A stretch of DNA of 64,000 bases from Sporosarcina sp. P13 (GCF_002743055.1 NZ_PDYM01000003.1:1-64000), one strand, 5' to 3'; positions 54,849 to 64,000 are shown, numbered from the stretch's first letter. The notes: generated from the sequence alone by a model not told the origin. A program made the numbers and translations.

Positions 54849-56051
54849 ATGAACAAATCTATACAAGTTAATAAGCCTGTATTTCCTATTATGATTGCGA
54901 TTGCGGTGTGTCATCTATTTAATGACACATTGCAATCTGTGATTCCAGCGATGTTACCGATACTTAAAGAAGAATATCAATTTAGTTATACCCAATTGGG
55001 TTTTATCGCGTTTTCATTGAACATCGTGGCTTCTTTATTACAGCCAATCGTCGGTTATTTTAGTGATAGGAAGCCGAAACCTTTTGCATTACCAATCGGT
55101 ATGACATTTTCTCTCGTCGGGATGGCGGGGCTAGCGTTAGCTCCAAACTATTCGTTGATTATCATTTCTGTGCTGTTTCTTGGACTTGGTTCCGCTATAT
55201 TTCATCCGGAAGGTTCACGGGTAGCGTTTTTATCTGCGGGCAATAAACGGGGTCTTTCCCAGTCGATCTATCAGGTAGGGGGGAACTCAGGGCAAGCACT
55301 GGCTCCGTTGATTAGTGCGTTTGTTCTCGTGCCAATGGGCCAGATCGGTGCAGCCTTTTTCGTATTAGTAGCAGCAGCGGGAATTGCTTTACTTTCGAAG
55401 ATTTCATTTTGGTATAAGAAGCAGTTGGATGAAGAACGTCTAGGAAAGCGAAAGAAAGTCTTGTTGACGACGATGGAAAATCTGACGAAGAATCAAGTAA
55501 TCATTGCACTCATTCTATTAATGGCTATTATATTTGCACGCTCGTTTTATGTAACGAATATTACAAGTTTTTATGTCTTTCATTTGATAGAAAATTACGG
55601 GCTGACGATTACAAAAGGTCAATTATATATTTTCTTGTTTTTAGCACTTGGTGCAGTGGGGACATTCTTTGGTGGACCTATGGCCGATCGAATAGGACGA
55701 AAAAATGTGATTTTACTATCGCTGATTGTGCCACTTCCACTTTGCCTGTTGCTTCCTTATGCTCCATTATGGGCTGTGATGATGCTCCTTCTCGTCATTG
55801 GATTTTTCTTGATGCTTAGTTTCTCGGTGACGGTAATCTATGCTCAAGAACTTGTACCATCTAAAATTGGTACGATGGCTGGGTTAACTGTAGGACTAGC
55901 ATTCGGTATGGGAGCTATCGGTGCGGTAGTGATTGGTCAATTAATAGACTCTGTAGGGATTTATCAAACGATGATTATCACATCTTTCTTACCGTTCATC
56001 GGCTTGGTCGGTTTAGGCTTACCGCGGGATCAGAAAGTGAAAGCAGTATAA
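54849..56051 (+). CDS. Fosmidomycin-resistance-like MFS transporter
   Basis: A 400-residue, 12-span MFS protein of the Fsr type: CHLFNDTLQSVIPAMLPILK at the start and LGLGSAIFHPEGSRVAFL about residue 115, the FHPE motif of the Fsr group. These are drug or metabolite exporters. It lies 33 bases after the thioesterase, with which it may be co-transcribed. Confidence 0.85.
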   Translation: MNKSIQVNKPVFPIMIAIAVCHLFNDTLQSVIPAMLPILKEEYQFSYTQLGFIAFSLNIVASLLQPIVGYFSDRKPKPFALPIGMTFSLVGMAGLALAPNYSLIIISVLFLGLGSAIFHPEGSRVAFLSAGNKRGLSQSIYQVGGNSGQALAPLISAFVLVPMGQIGAAFFVLVAAAGIALLSKISFWYKKQLDEERLGKRKKVLLTTMENLTKNQVIIALILLMAIIFARSFYVTNITSFYVFHLIENYGLTITKGQLYIFLFLALGAVGTFFGGPMADRIGRKNVILLSLIVPLPLCLLLPYAPLWAVMMLLLVIGFFLMLSFSVTVIYAQELVPSKIGTMAGLTVGLAFGMGAIGAVVIGQLIDSVGIYQTMIITSFLPFIGLVGLGLPRDQKVKAV

Positions 56052-56128
56052 GGGTTTTACTGAATATAAACTAAAAGTAATTAATTATTTGCTATACTAA
56101 GTCCATTAATGAAAAGAAGGTGTGCACA

Positions 56129-57055
56129 ATGAAAGTAGTAAACAATATGGCAGAGTTGATAGGCGATACACCGTTAGTAAAAGTTCGAACGCTTGGTGAC
56201 GCAAACGGTGCGTCTGTCTTCGTCAAACTGGAATACTTTAATCCGAGCCGAAGTGTTAAAGACCGTGCTGCTTATCAAATGCTTACAGAAGCTGAAAAAA
56301 GTGGCGTGTTAACACCAGGATCTACGATTATCGAACCAACATCCGGTAATACAGGTATTGGTCTTGCGATGAATGCGGCAGCTAAGGGTTATCCTGCGAT
56401 TTTTGTTATGCCGGATAATTCTACAATTGAACGGATCAACTTAATGAAAGCATACGGAGCACAAGTTATACTAACACCAAGCGCTGAGCGTATGCCGGGT
56501 GCTATTGCGAAAGCGAATGAAATTGCGGAGTCTATCAAAAATAGCTTTATCCCTATGCAATTCGAAAATGAAGCGAACCCAGATAGTCACCGCCATACAA
56601 CTGCGGTTGAGATTATCGAGTCGATAGCTTCGATTGATCGAAAACTAACGGCTTTCGTCTGTACATCTGGCACGGGTGGAACGGTGACCGGAACGGGGGA
56701 GTCGCTTAAACAACACGACCCGAACGTCACAGTACATGTAGTAGAACCTGCGGGATCACCAGTGCTATCTGGCGGTAAGCCCGGTAAACATAAACTAGTT
56801 GGCACAAGCCCAGGTTTCATTCCGTCAGTGTTAAATACAGATGTATATGATGAAATTTTCCGTATTGAAGATGATGATGCGTACAAAACGGTTCGCCAAT
56901 TTGCGAAACAAGAAGGTGTTTTATTAGGTCCTTCTGGTGGCGCATCACTATACGCTGCATTACAAGTAGCAAAGCGTCTGACGCCTGAAGATACAGTCGT
57001 TTGCATAGCGCCTGACTCAGGTGAAAGATATTTATCTAGTGACTTATTTCAATGA
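56129..57055 (+). CDS. cysK: Cysteine synthase (O-acetylserine sulfhydrylase)
   Basis: A 308-residue PLP enzyme: IGDTPLVKV, PLP Lys in RSVKDRAAY, substrate loop PTSGNTGIG, and phosphate-binding CTSGTGGTVTG. It makes cysteine from O-acetylserine and sulfide. GAAGGTG is about six bases before ATG 56129; GTG 56120 is too close. It is followed by a terminator and then by a sulfonate-type ABC importer, which would supply sulfur for it. Confidence 0.88.
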   Translation: MKVVNNMAELIGDTPLVKVRTLGDANGASVFVKLEYFNPSRSVKDRAAYQMLTEAEKSGVLTPGSTIIEPTSGNTGIGLAMNAAAKGYPAIFVMPDNSTIERINLMKAYGAQVILTPSAERMPGAIAKANEIAESIKNSFIPMQFENEANPDSHRHTTAVEIIESIASIDRKLTAFVCTSGTGGTVTGTGESLKQHDPNVTVHVVEPAGSPVLSGGKPGKHKLVGTSPGFIPSVLNTDVYDEIFRIEDDDAYKTVRQFAKQEGVLLGPSGGASLYAALQVAKRLTPEDTVVCIAPDSGERYLSSDLFQ

Positions 57056-57067
57056 TTGAATAGAATG

Positions 57068-57101
57068 AACCTCTTCCGGAATTAGCGGGAGAGGTTTTTT
57101 G
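57068..57101 (+). terminator. Terminator after cysK
   Basis: AACCTCT / AGAGGTT stem with a 15-base loop carrying an inner TCCGG/CGGGA pairing, then six T. Confidence 0.8.
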
Positions 57102-57201
57102 ATTTTGAAAAAAGTTTCATTAGAAATCATTATACTTAAAGTGTTTTCAATAGTTTTTCAAAAGAAATAAAGCATCCAAAAAAAGAATTTTTAAAATAGA
57201 G

Positions 57202-57266
57202 TTGACAAAACCTACAGGAATGGTAGATTATATACATAGTAAAGCATATAAAGATACTAGGAATTA
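57202..57266 (+). promoter_or_regulatory. Promoter of the Ssu-like operon with possible CymR half-site
   Basis: TTGACA (57202-57207), an 18-base spacer and GATTAT (57226-57231). TAGGAATTA at 57258 resembles the GGAATT half of CymR sites that control sulfur operons in Bacillus; the other half does not match fully. Confidence 0.45.
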
Positions 57267-57303
57267 AAAACAAATGAACATATGAGATGCGGGGGGAATC
57301 GTG

Positions 57304-58146
57304 ATGTACTTATCAATCAAAGGGATAGAAAAGAGCTTTCCCCACAAAGAAAAGGGAACAGTCAAAGTGTTGGATCATATTGATCTGGAAGTAGAAAAGG
57401 GGCAGTTTGTTTCAATCGTTGGGCCATCCGGCTGTGGGAAGTCCACGATGCTGTATTTGATAGCTGGACTTGAAAAAGCCGATTCAGGATCAATTAGCAT
57501 TAATGGCAACGAAGTAACTGGTTCAGGTTCTGATCGTGTCGTGGTCTTTCAGGAAGCGGGATTATTCCCTTGGCTAACTGTACTCGATAATGTGACGTAC
57601 GGTTTGCTACTAAAGAAGATGCCGAAGAAGGAAGCGGAACAAAAAGCGATTGAAATGCTGAAAATGGTTCACTTAGGGAACTATATTAATTCCTATCCAC
57701 ACCAATTATCAGGCGGGATGAAACAACGTGTATCCATTGCGAGAGCACTAGTTATGGAGCCGGATATTTTATTAATGGATGAACCGTTCGCAGCACTAGA
57801 TGAACAGACGCGCATGGTTTTGCATAAAGAGTTATTGGAAATTTGGAGAAAAACGAAAGTGACAGTTTTCTTCATTACACATAATATCCGAGAGGCGGTA
57901 TTACTTTCACAAAAGATTGTTGTGTTCGCTACTCGACCTGGAAAAATTAAAGCGGTTTTTAATTCGAAAGATTCGAAGGACGGCATTGAACCAAATGATG
58001 TTATGTTGCAACTGGAAAAGCAAATTTTAGCTGAACTGCAAGATGAAATAGAGAAAGTGTTGAAGGAGGAGATGGGCGATGACTACAGCTTTAAGACGAA
58101 TAGTGTTTCTCGGGATACTAGTGGCGATATGGGAAGTCACATCTAG
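57304..58146 (+). CDS. Nitrate/sulfonate/taurine-type ABC transporter ATPase
   Basis: A 280-residue ABC ATPase: Walker A VGPSGCGKST, Q-loop VFQEAGLFPWL, signature QLSGGMKQR, Walker B ILLMDEPFAALD, and switch His in FFITHNIREA. PW after the Q-loop is typical of the SsuB/TauB/NrtD group. The ATG at 57304 follows a G-rich ribosome binding site. The C-terminus overlaps the permease gene by 68 bases. Substrate: probably an organosulfonate, judged by family and by cysK next door. Confidence 0.88.
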   Translation: MYLSIKGIEKSFPHKEKGTVKVLDHIDLEVEKGQFVSIVGPSGCGKSTMLYLIAGLEKADSGSISINGNEVTGSGSDRVVVFQEAGLFPWLTVLDNVTYGLLLKKMPKKEAEQKAIEMLKMVHLGNYINSYPHQLSGGMKQRVSIARALVMEPDILLMDEPFAALDEQTRMVLHKELLEIWRKTKVTVFFITHNIREAVLLSQKIVVFATRPGKIKAVFNSKDSKDGIEPNDVMLQLEKQILAELQDEIEKVLKEEMGDDYSFKTNSVSRDTSGDMGSHI

Positions 58147-58834
58147 ACTATCAGAGTTACCAGACTTTATGTTTCCGAGTTTCACACAAGTCATGTCTAC
58201 TTTGTTTTCAGGACTTCTCTCTGGTCAGATTTTAATCGCCATTGGAGCCAGCCTTAGTCGCTTGCTCATTGGATTTACAATCGCCTCTGTACTCGGTCTC
58301 ATCCTAGGTTACTTGATTTGGCGTTATAAACTAGTTGAAGATACGCTTGGTTTTCTAGTAACTGCATTGCAGTCGATTCCAAGTATCGTATGGTTTCCAC
58401 TGGCAATCATCTGGTTTGGCCTAAATGATTTTGCAATTTTATTCATTGTTACATTAGGGGCTACTTGGACGATGATTGTCAATGCAACAAGTGGATTCAA
58501 AAACGTACCCGTGCTTTACCAACGTGTGGCGAAATCGCTTGGCTCAGGCGGATTTCACTTCTTACGTACAGTAATCTTACCAGCATCCGTACCACAATTA
58601 ATATCGGGTTTACGCATTGCTTGGGCTTTCTCCTGGCGCGCACTCATGGCGGGGGAATTACTTGGTGCAAGTGTCGGGTTAGGTCAACTACTTGAAGCTG
58701 GCCGGGCACTAGGTCAAATGGATTTAGTTATTTCCGTCATGATCATCATCGGTGTGATCGGTACAATTATGGATAATGTATTATTCTTACGTTTGGAACG
58801 AAGTGTAGAAAGAAAATGGGGAATTCGAGCGTAA
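58079..58834 (+). CDS. SsuC/TauC-type ABC permease
   Basis: A 251-residue permease with about six spans and the EAA-loop region NVPVLYQRVAKSLGSGGFHF, then ILPASVPQLISGLRIAWAFSW, as in SsuC/TauC/NrtB. It forms the membrane channel for the ATPase upstream and the lipoprotein downstream. The start overlaps the ATPase gene; GGAGG lies before it. Tight packing supports coupled translation. Confidence 0.88.
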   Translation: MTTALRRIVFLGILVAIWEVTSRLSELPDFMFPSFTQVMSTLFSGLLSGQILIAIGASLSRLLIGFTIASVLGLILGYLIWRYKLVEDTLGFLVTALQSIPSIVWFPLAIIWFGLNDFAILFIVTLGATWTMIVNATSGFKNVPVLYQRVAKSLGSGGFHFLRTVILPASVPQLISGLRIAWAFSWRALMAGELLGASVGLGQLLEAGRALGQMDLVISVMIIIGVIGTIMDNVLFLRLERSVERKWGIRA

Positions 58835-58863
58835 CTCGCTGAATTAGAAAAGGGGAATAGAAT

Positions 58864-59868
58864 ATGAAAAAGAAATTACTAGGTGGATTACTTTCAGCAG
58901 TGGCGGTTGCCGGACTTTTAGCTGGATGTGGCAATAAGGACGCGGTGGATGCTGAAAAAAATGAAGTAAAGATCGGTTACTTTCCGAACTTAACGCATAT
59001 TGCAACAATTATTGGGTTAGAGAAGAACTATTTCGGAGAAGAATTTGGTGAAGACATTAAAATCACAACGAAAACGGTAAGTAATGGTGGATTGTTCATG
59101 GAAGCAATGGCTTCAAACTCGATTGATATAGGAACAGTAGGTCCTGGACCCATCATCAACTATTTCGTCAAAGACCCGAAATACCATATTGTTTCTGGAG
59201 CAGTAAATGGTGGTGCGGTATTGGTTGCGGATGGTGACAGTGATATTAATGAATTATCGGATTTAGATGGTAAGCGAATTGCGATTCCAGTAATCGGTAG
59301 TACTCAGGATGTAATGTTACGTAAAGCGTTGAAAGACGTTGATTTGAAGGCAAAAGTAAATGGTGGATCAGTAGATTTATTCGCAGCTGCTCCGGCAGAT
59401 ACAGCGACATTGTTCATCCAAAACTCAGTAGACGGTGCAGCGACACAAGAACCTTGGGGCTATATTTTGCAAAACCAGGCAGGCGGAAAACTATTATTGG
59501 ATTGGGAAGACTTCGCTTGGGGTAAAGAATCAACGAACACAGTTGTTGCAACGAGCGATAATTTCTTGAAGCATGATGATTTAGTAAAAGCTTATTTATC
59601 AGCGCACGCAAAAGCCGTACAATTCGTGCGTGACGAGCCAGAAGAAGCACAAGCACTTGTCGTAAAGCATATTAAGGATCTAACAGGTAAAGAGCTAGAA
59701 GCAGCCGAACTAGAAGCTGCATTCAGCCGTATCGAAGTAACAACAGCAGTTAACGAAGACGTTTTACAAGAAATGGCTGACATCAGTCAAGAAGCAGACT
59801 ATATTAAAACGAACGACATTAACGGTCTGATTGATTTAAAAGTAATTAATGAGATTACATCTAAATAA
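58864..59868 (+). CDS. SsuA/TauA-type substrate-binding lipoprotein
   Basis: A 334-residue lipoprotein with Cys22 (LLAGC) and an NMT1/SsuA-type fold: IGYFPNLTHIATIIGLEK, SNGGLFMEAMASNSIDIGTV and GPGPIINYF near the N-terminus, DLDGKRIAIPVIGSTQDVML for the second lobe. It presents aliphatic sulfonate, taurine or a related anion to the permease. It follows the permease by 29 bases and ends at a terminator. Which sulfonate cannot be told. Confidence 0.88.
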   Translation: MKKKLLGGLLSAVAVAGLLAGCGNKDAVDAEKNEVKIGYFPNLTHIATIIGLEKNYFGEEFGEDIKITTKTVSNGGLFMEAMASNSIDIGTVGPGPIINYFVKDPKYHIVSGAVNGGAVLVADGDSDINELSDLDGKRIAIPVIGSTQDVMLRKALKDVDLKAKVNGGSVDLFAAAPADTATLFIQNSVDGAATQEPWGYILQNQAGGKLLLDWEDFAWGKESTNTVVATSDNFLKHDDLVKAYLSAHAKAVQFVRDEPEEAQALVVKHIKDLTGKELEAAELEAAFSRIEVTTAVNEDVLQEMADISQEADYIKTNDINGLIDLKVINEITSK

Positions 59869-59875
59869 AAGCGAG

Positions 59876-59906
59876 CGAGTATCCTAAAGTGGATGCTCGT
59901 TTTTTG
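59876..59906 (+). terminator. Terminator of the Ssu-like operon
   Basis: CGAGTATCC / GGATGCTCG stem (one G-T pair) with loop TAAAGT and a T run. Confidence 0.85.
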
Positions 59907-60394
59907 GTTAAAAGAATAGGAGGAGTGGAAAGGCTATCGTTACACAGCACACAATGCGAACATGTTCGGGAGGATCCGGAGTGAGCCAACTTTGAAAACC
60001 GATGATCCTAACGCTTTACTAGTGTATTTTACTGAAGATAGCGAGTGAGATCTTTAACTTTGCACTTTGTATTTTCTTTTGCATTTAAAAAGATAAAGAA
60101 CAAATACTAAATCAATAAATAATTAAAATGGACTCTATAAGTATTTGTCATCTAGCTATAGGATTGGAGCGGAAGACGGGCGACTCCTGTGGGGTTAAGC
60201 GGGATAGGCGAGACCCCGCAGTGTCGAATAGCGACCGAGGAGGCTCCCTCCCGCCCCACGGAAAGCGCCCGTCTGTAGCGTAAATCCCGAACCACTTATT
60301 CTATATCTTTAAGCCATTGTCAATCCCGCTGAAAACAAAATATGTTATTCTATATATAGAACATAATTTCGTATAAATGGAAAGGATGAAGGAA
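59907..60394. other. Intergenic region with an interspersed palindrome
   Basis: AT-rich stretch that holds no gene. Its centre is the GC-rich element described at 60161-60290. The rest should contain the sirtuin promoter near 60300-60360 (TATTCTATATATAG). Confidence 0.6.
60161..60290. repeat. Long GC-rich palindromic interspersed repeat
   Basis: About 130 bases, much more GC-rich than their surroundings. Terminal GGATT pairs with AATCC; inside, AGACGGGCG pairs with CGCCCGTCT and GTGGGG with CCCCAC; the arms GCGGGATAGGCGAGACCCCGC and GCGACCGAGGAGGCTC are the recognisable core of a repeat I know from many Bacillaceae/Planococcaceae genomes (GACTCCTGTGGG...GCGGAAAGCG). It could fold as one large hairpin. 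Its function is not established. Confidence 0.8.
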
Positions 60395-61111
60395 ATGCTA
60401 GCAGATTTATTGAAGGAATCGAAGCGTACGATTGTCTACACGGGTGCAGGAATGTCAACAGAGAGTGGATTGCCTGACTTCCGTTCCGCAAAGACAGGCA
60501 TGTGGGAAATGGAAGATCCGTCAAAGGTTGCAAGCGTTACAGCGCTAAATCAACACGTCGAACAATTTTTCCAATTCTATAAACACCGCGTCCTAGCTGC
60601 AAAGAAAACAGGTCCACATAAAGGACATGAAATCTTGGCGAAATGGGAGCAACAAGGCTTAATCAACGGCATCATCACACAAAATGTTGATGGTTTCCAC
60701 ACGATGGCTGGTTCGAATAATATTATGGAACTACATGGTACATTGCGCAAAGTTCATTGCGAAACTTGTGGGGAAGTCTACGGCAATGAGCGCTATGCAC
60801 AAGATGACTTCTATTGTGATTGCGGAGGGAAGTTACGCCCATCCGTTGTTTTATTCGGTGAAATGTTGCCGCAAGAACCATTCATCCAATCGATAGTTGA
60901 AAGCGAAAAAGCGGACTTATTTATCGTTCTTGGATCATCCTTAACTGTCACGCCAGCGAACCAATTCCCGATAATGGCGAAACAAGCGGGTGCTAAACTC
61001 GTAATTATCAACATGGAACCAACCGAAATGGATCATCTAGCAGACTTAGTCATCCATGACCGGAAGATTGGCGAAGTGCTTAAAGAAGCCGATGATACAT
61101 TAACTAGTTAA
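60395..61111 (+). CDS. Sir2-type NAD-dependent deacylase
   Basis: A 238-residue sirtuin: IVYTGAGMSTESGLPDFRS for NAD, QNVDGFHTMAG with catalytic His in MELHGT, a zinc site from CETCGEVY and CDCGGKLRP, and VVLFGEMLP, ILGSSLTVTPA. It removes acyl groups from lysines using NAD. AAAGGATGA precedes the ATG at 60395 by eight bases; ATG 60386 and 60377 have no good spacing. SbcD follows by 26 bases, so the sirtuin and DNA-repair genes may be co-transcribed. Confidence 0.9.
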   Translation: MLADLLKESKRTIVYTGAGMSTESGLPDFRSAKTGMWEMEDPSKVASVTALNQHVEQFFQFYKHRVLAAKKTGPHKGHEILAKWEQQGLINGIITQNVDGFHTMAGSNNIMELHGTLRKVHCETCGEVYGNERYAQDDFYCDCGGKLRPSVVLFGEMLPQEPFIQSIVESEKADLFIVLGSSLTVTPANQFPIMAKQAGAKLVIINMEPTEMDHLADLVIHDRKIGEVLKEADDTLTS

Positions 61112-61137
61112 TTCTATTAAAATAAGAGGTGACTATT

Positions 61138-62289
61138 TTGAAAATATTCCACACAGCTGACTGGCATCTTGGAAAACTTGTTCAAGGTGTCTACATGACA
61201 GAAGACCAACGTTATATCTTACAGGCTTTTATCGAAGACATCAAGACGGAACAACCAGATGTCGTCATTATTGCAGGAGACTTGTACGACCGAGCCATCC
61301 CTCCAACAGAAGCTGTCGGACTGTTAAATGAAGTTTTACATGAAATAGTCATTGGTCTAAAGACCCCGGTGATTGCCATAGCAGGTAACCATGATAGCCC
61401 CAGTCGACTGCATTTTGGTAGTACATTTATGAAAGACCAAGGACTCTACATAACAGGTGAACTGCGTGCAGACTTGCAACCTGTAGTATTGCAAGATACG
61501 TTTGGTGACGTGAATTTTCATCTCATACCTTACGCGGACCCCACGATTGTTAGTCACCTATTTGAAGATGATACAATCACTAGCCATCAGCAAGCGATGA
61601 AGAAAGTCATCGAATGTATCCAGCAATCAATGAATCAAGAGGCGAGACATGTCTTCATCGGGCATGCGTTTATCACGCCGCATGGTGAAAAGGAAGACAA
61701 TACAAGTGATGCGGAACGACCTTTATCCATCGGAGGAGCAGAATATGTCTCTTCTGATTTATTTGAGCCGTTCCATTATACGGCACTCGGCCATTTGCAT
61801 AGGGCGCATTTTGTAGACAATGAAACGATACGTTACTCAGGCTCTCCTTTGAAATATTCTATATCTGAAGAGAATCATCAAAAAGGTTATCTGATTGTCA
61901 ACTTACAAGAAGATGGTCAAGTAGAGATTGAGAAAAGATTACTGACTCCATTACATGATATTCGTACAGTTGAAGGGACGATGGAGGAAGTACTTGCGAT
62001 GGATCCGAATGAAGATTACGTTTTCGTTAAACTCCTCGATACCGTACCAATCATCCAACCGATGGAGAAAATTCGCTCCGTCTTTCCTAATGCGATGCAT
62101 GTGGAGCGTAAACTATTCGCTTCTTCAACAGACAGTCTTGGCAGTACAGTGGATGTAGAAAAACGACAAGATGACCGTGCGATGTTTTCTTCCTTCTATA
62201 AAGAGTTACAAGGGGAAGAGGCCGACGCTGAAACAACACAGTTATTCGCAGAAGTGTTGTGGGAAGTAAATGAGGAGGAAAACGTATGA
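61138..62289 (+). CDS. sbcD: Nuclease SbcD
   Basis: A 383-residue Mre11-type nuclease: FHTADWHLGKLVQG with metal-binding DxH, VVIIAGDLYDR, IAIAGNHDSPSRL and ALGHLHRAHF, the four phosphoesterase motifs. With SbcC it forms the SbcCD complex that cleaves hairpins and clears blocked DNA ends. The TTG at 61138 follows AGAGGTG by six bases and begins directly with the motif. The stop overlaps the sbcC ATG by ATGA. Confidence 0.93.
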   Translation: MKIFHTADWHLGKLVQGVYMTEDQRYILQAFIEDIKTEQPDVVIIAGDLYDRAIPPTEAVGLLNEVLHEIVIGLKTPVIAIAGNHDSPSRLHFGSTFMKDQGLYITGELRADLQPVVLQDTFGDVNFHLIPYADPTIVSHLFEDDTITSHQQAMKKVIECIQQSMNQEARHVFIGHAFITPHGEKEDNTSDAERPLSIGGAEYVSSDLFEPFHYTALGHLHRAHFVDNETIRYSGSPLKYSISEENHQKGYLIVNLQEDGQVEIEKRLLTPLHDIRTVEGTMEEVLAMDPNEDYVFVKLLDTVPIIQPMEKIRSVFPNAMHVERKLFASSTDSLGSTVDVEKRQDDRAMFSSFYKELQGEEADAETTQLFAEVLWEVNEEENV

Positions 62290-64000
62290 AGCCTATACAA
62301 TTAACTATGACGGCGTTCGGTCCGTATAAAGATACTGAAATCGTAGATTTTCGCGACTTAAAAGAGCATCGTCTCTTTGTTATCTCCGGAAAGACGGGAG
62401 CTGGGAAAACAACGATATTCGATGGCATTTGTTTTGCGTTGTACGGACAAGCGAGCGGTGAAGACCGAACCGATACGAAAGCATTGCGTAGTCAATTTGC
62501 AGATGATGCTGTTCAGACAACCGTAGAATTGATATTTGACATTCATCAACGTAGATTTCGCGTATTGCGCCAAATCCCTTACAGAAAGCAAGGCAATAAA
62601 TCGGATACACTTGGCCGTTGTGAATTATATGAAATAAAAGAAGAGCAATCAATTCCTGTAGTTGATAGGCAAATCGTGACGGAAGTAAATGAAAAAATCG
62701 AGCAATTACTCGGATTCACGTATGCACAATTTAGCCAAATCATGATGTTGCCGCAAGGAGAATTCCGAAAATTTCTAACGTCTGATACAGGAAATAAAGA
62801 AGCGATTATGCGTAAAATCTTTAAAACCGAACCGTATCAAAAAATTGTAGATCGATTAAAAGTGAAAAAAGATGAAGCGCATGTGGCGTATTTGCAGGAA
62901 AAACAGATGGGTGACACAATACTTCATCAAATACCTGCGAAATTACCAGCACGAGAATCATTGCTGTTCACAGAACTAGCTTCAGAATATCCAAACTACC
63001 ATCAATTGATCGTCGGTCTTCAAGAAGAGAACCGCTATTATAAAGTGAGAACTGCTGAATACAACACAGAATATACGAATCTTTATAAAGCGCATGATGA
63101 TAAGCAAAAAGAATTATACAATGCGCGCTCCATTAATGAACAATTTGATAAACTTCTAAAGCGTCAGCAAGAACTTGTGCATCTTGAAATGAAAACAGCA
63201 GAAATGGCTAGCCTTAAGCAACAACTCCAAGAAGCAGAACGTGCAGCTATGCTTGAAGACTTAGAGCAACAAGTGAAAGCGAACAAAATCGAGTCGCAAA
63301 AGAAAGAAGCTAGCTATCAAGAAGCTATAGCTTTACTTGCGACTGCCAATGAAAAACTAGTCCTAACAACCGCTAATTATAAAGAGCAACAAGCAAAGGA
63401 ACCTGAGCGCACAGCTATAAAAGAACAGTTGCTCCAATTAAATGCGCTCTTGCCAACAGTATCAAGCCTTGCTGCGCAGCTTCAGCAGATGGAAGTGTTA
63501 CAGAAAAATGTATCGCAACTTGATAAACAAGTACAACAAAATCTTCAAGAAATCGAACAACAACGACGCTCCATTAACACGCAGAAGGATGAAATTAAAG
63601 AGCTCGAATCTACATTAGAAGACTATGAGCTACATGTGGACGAACTATCAAACGTTACGGATATTGCGAAGCTTTTAAAAAAATTTCAACAGCAAATCCT
63701 AGCTTGTAAGTTACTTGATCAACAATATGAAGCTGCTAAAGAGGAAAATGAAACGAGTGCGGTTGCTTACCAGAAACTCGAAGATCATTGGATTAGTAAC
63801 CAGGCTGTTCTGTTAGCTGAATCATTGTACGATGGAGCTACTTGTCCAGTGTGCGGTAGTGTCGATCATCCTGCAAAAGCAACAAGCATTGGAGAGCGTC
63901 AGGTGACGAAGCAACAAGTAGATGATGCGAAGAAAGAATTGCAGGCAAAAGACCAATATTTTCATTCGAAGCAAGCAGAAAGACAGCAACTTCTACAACA
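62286..64000 (+). CDS. sbcC: SbcC ATPase (5' part, runs off the window)
   Basis: The first 571 residues of SbcC. Walker A GKTGAGKTTIFD about 35-46, MMLPQGEFRKFL for the Q-loop region, then a long coiled coil (from about 200) interrupted by the zinc hook CPVC with Cys520 (GATCPVCGSVDHPAK). SbcC is the Rad50-like ATPase of the SbcCD nuclease. GAGGAGG precedes the ATG. The second half of the coil and the Walker B part lie beyond base 64000. Confidence 0.93.
   Translation, partial: MKPIQLTMTAFGPYKDTEIVDFRDLKEHRLFVISGKTGAGKTTIFDGICFALYGQASGEDRTDTKALRSQFADDAVQTTVELIFDIHQRRFRVLRQIPYRKQGNKSDTLGRCELYEIKEEQSIPVVDRQIVTEVNEKIEQLLGFTYAQFSQIMMLPQGEFRKFLTSDTGNKEAIMRKIFKTEPYQKIVDRLKVKKDEAHVAYLQEKQMGDTILHQIPAKLPARESLLFTELASEYPNYHQLIVGLQEENRYYKVRTAEYNTEYTNLYKAHDDKQKELYNARSINEQFDKLLKRQQELVHLEMKTAEMASLKQQLQEAERAAMLEDLEQQVKANKIESQKKEASYQEAIALLATANEKLVLTTANYKEQQAKEPERTAIKEQLLQLNALLPTVSSLAAQLQQMEVLQKNVSQLDKQVQQNLQEIEQQRRSINTQKDEIKELESTLEDYELHVDELSNVTDIAKLLKKFQQQILACKLLDQQYEAAKEENETSAVAYQKLEDHWISNQAVLLAESLYDGATCPVCGSVDHPAKATSIGERQVTKQQVDDAKKELQAKDQYFHSKQAERQQLLQ

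Noticed and set aside
56052-56128. T-box or S-box leader before cysK
   Set aside because: The gap is only about 75 bases and has neither the T-box sequence nor SAM-riboswitch helices.

Overview
The window looks like chromosome of an endospore-forming, low-to-moderate G+C Gram-positive bacterium of the Bacillales, most like Sporosarcina or a relative in the Planococcaceae (inference). The support is strong AGGAGG-type ribosome binding sites with frequent GTG and TTG starts, a Tlp-type spore protein, a YfkAB radical SAM protein, a YtxJ-like bacillithiol-system protein, an adenine-type purine riboswitch before pbuE, SLH-domain secretion, CcpA-type cre sites, and GCTCATA tandem arrays.

Layout. 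0-4.2 kb: a two-component system with a SCO1 lipoprotein and a membrane protein on the minus strand, divergent from a YtkA/FixH-like lipoprotein; this looks like respiratory or copper assembly. 4.2-16.6 kb: mixed housekeeping and hypothetical genes (ASCH protein, orphan MetQ-like lipoprotein, YfkAB, SEC-C protein, PH-domain protein, a 38-residue ORF, riboswitch plus PbuE, SLH protein, class I aldolase, duplicated tlp around an ABC pseudogene, SDR).

16.6-42.1 kb is the notable part: a catabolic island without transposases. It holds two carotenoid-oxygenase/stilbene-dioxygenase paralogues, two aldehyde dehydrogenases, two paralogous alpha/beta hydrolases, a complete class I P450 chain (P450, FAD reductase, 4Fe-4S ferredoxin), an ACMSD-type amidohydrolase, a DUF3870 protein, a two-subunit 3-oxoacid CoA-transferase, one complete tripartite tricarboxylate transporter (TctCBA) with two extra TctC receptors, two oxidoreductases, an MFS carrier and its own GroES/GroEL. 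A plausible reading is uptake of an aromatic or terpenoid carboxylate, oxidative C=C cleavage to aldehydes, oxidation to acids, decarboxylation or ring processing, and CoA activation. The substrate cannot be fixed from sequence. No dedicated protein regulator is encoded in the island. Instead there are cre-like sites, palindromic operators, and two copies of an RNA leader (34268-34390 and 37253-37376) with mutually exclusive, covarying helices. That leader is my best candidate for an undescribed system.

42.1-64 kb: YtxJ-like protein, DLH-family hydrolase, methyltransferase, diguanylate cyclase, cupin, an unusual flavin disulfide-type oxidoreductase, PdxK, DUF2339 protein, luciferase-like oxidoreductase, PepF, thioesterase, Fsr-like MFS, cysteine synthase, an SsuABC-like ABC importer, a long palindromic interspersed repeat, a sirtuin, and SbcD with SbcC running off the end. 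All calls come from reading motifs by eye; no database search was run.
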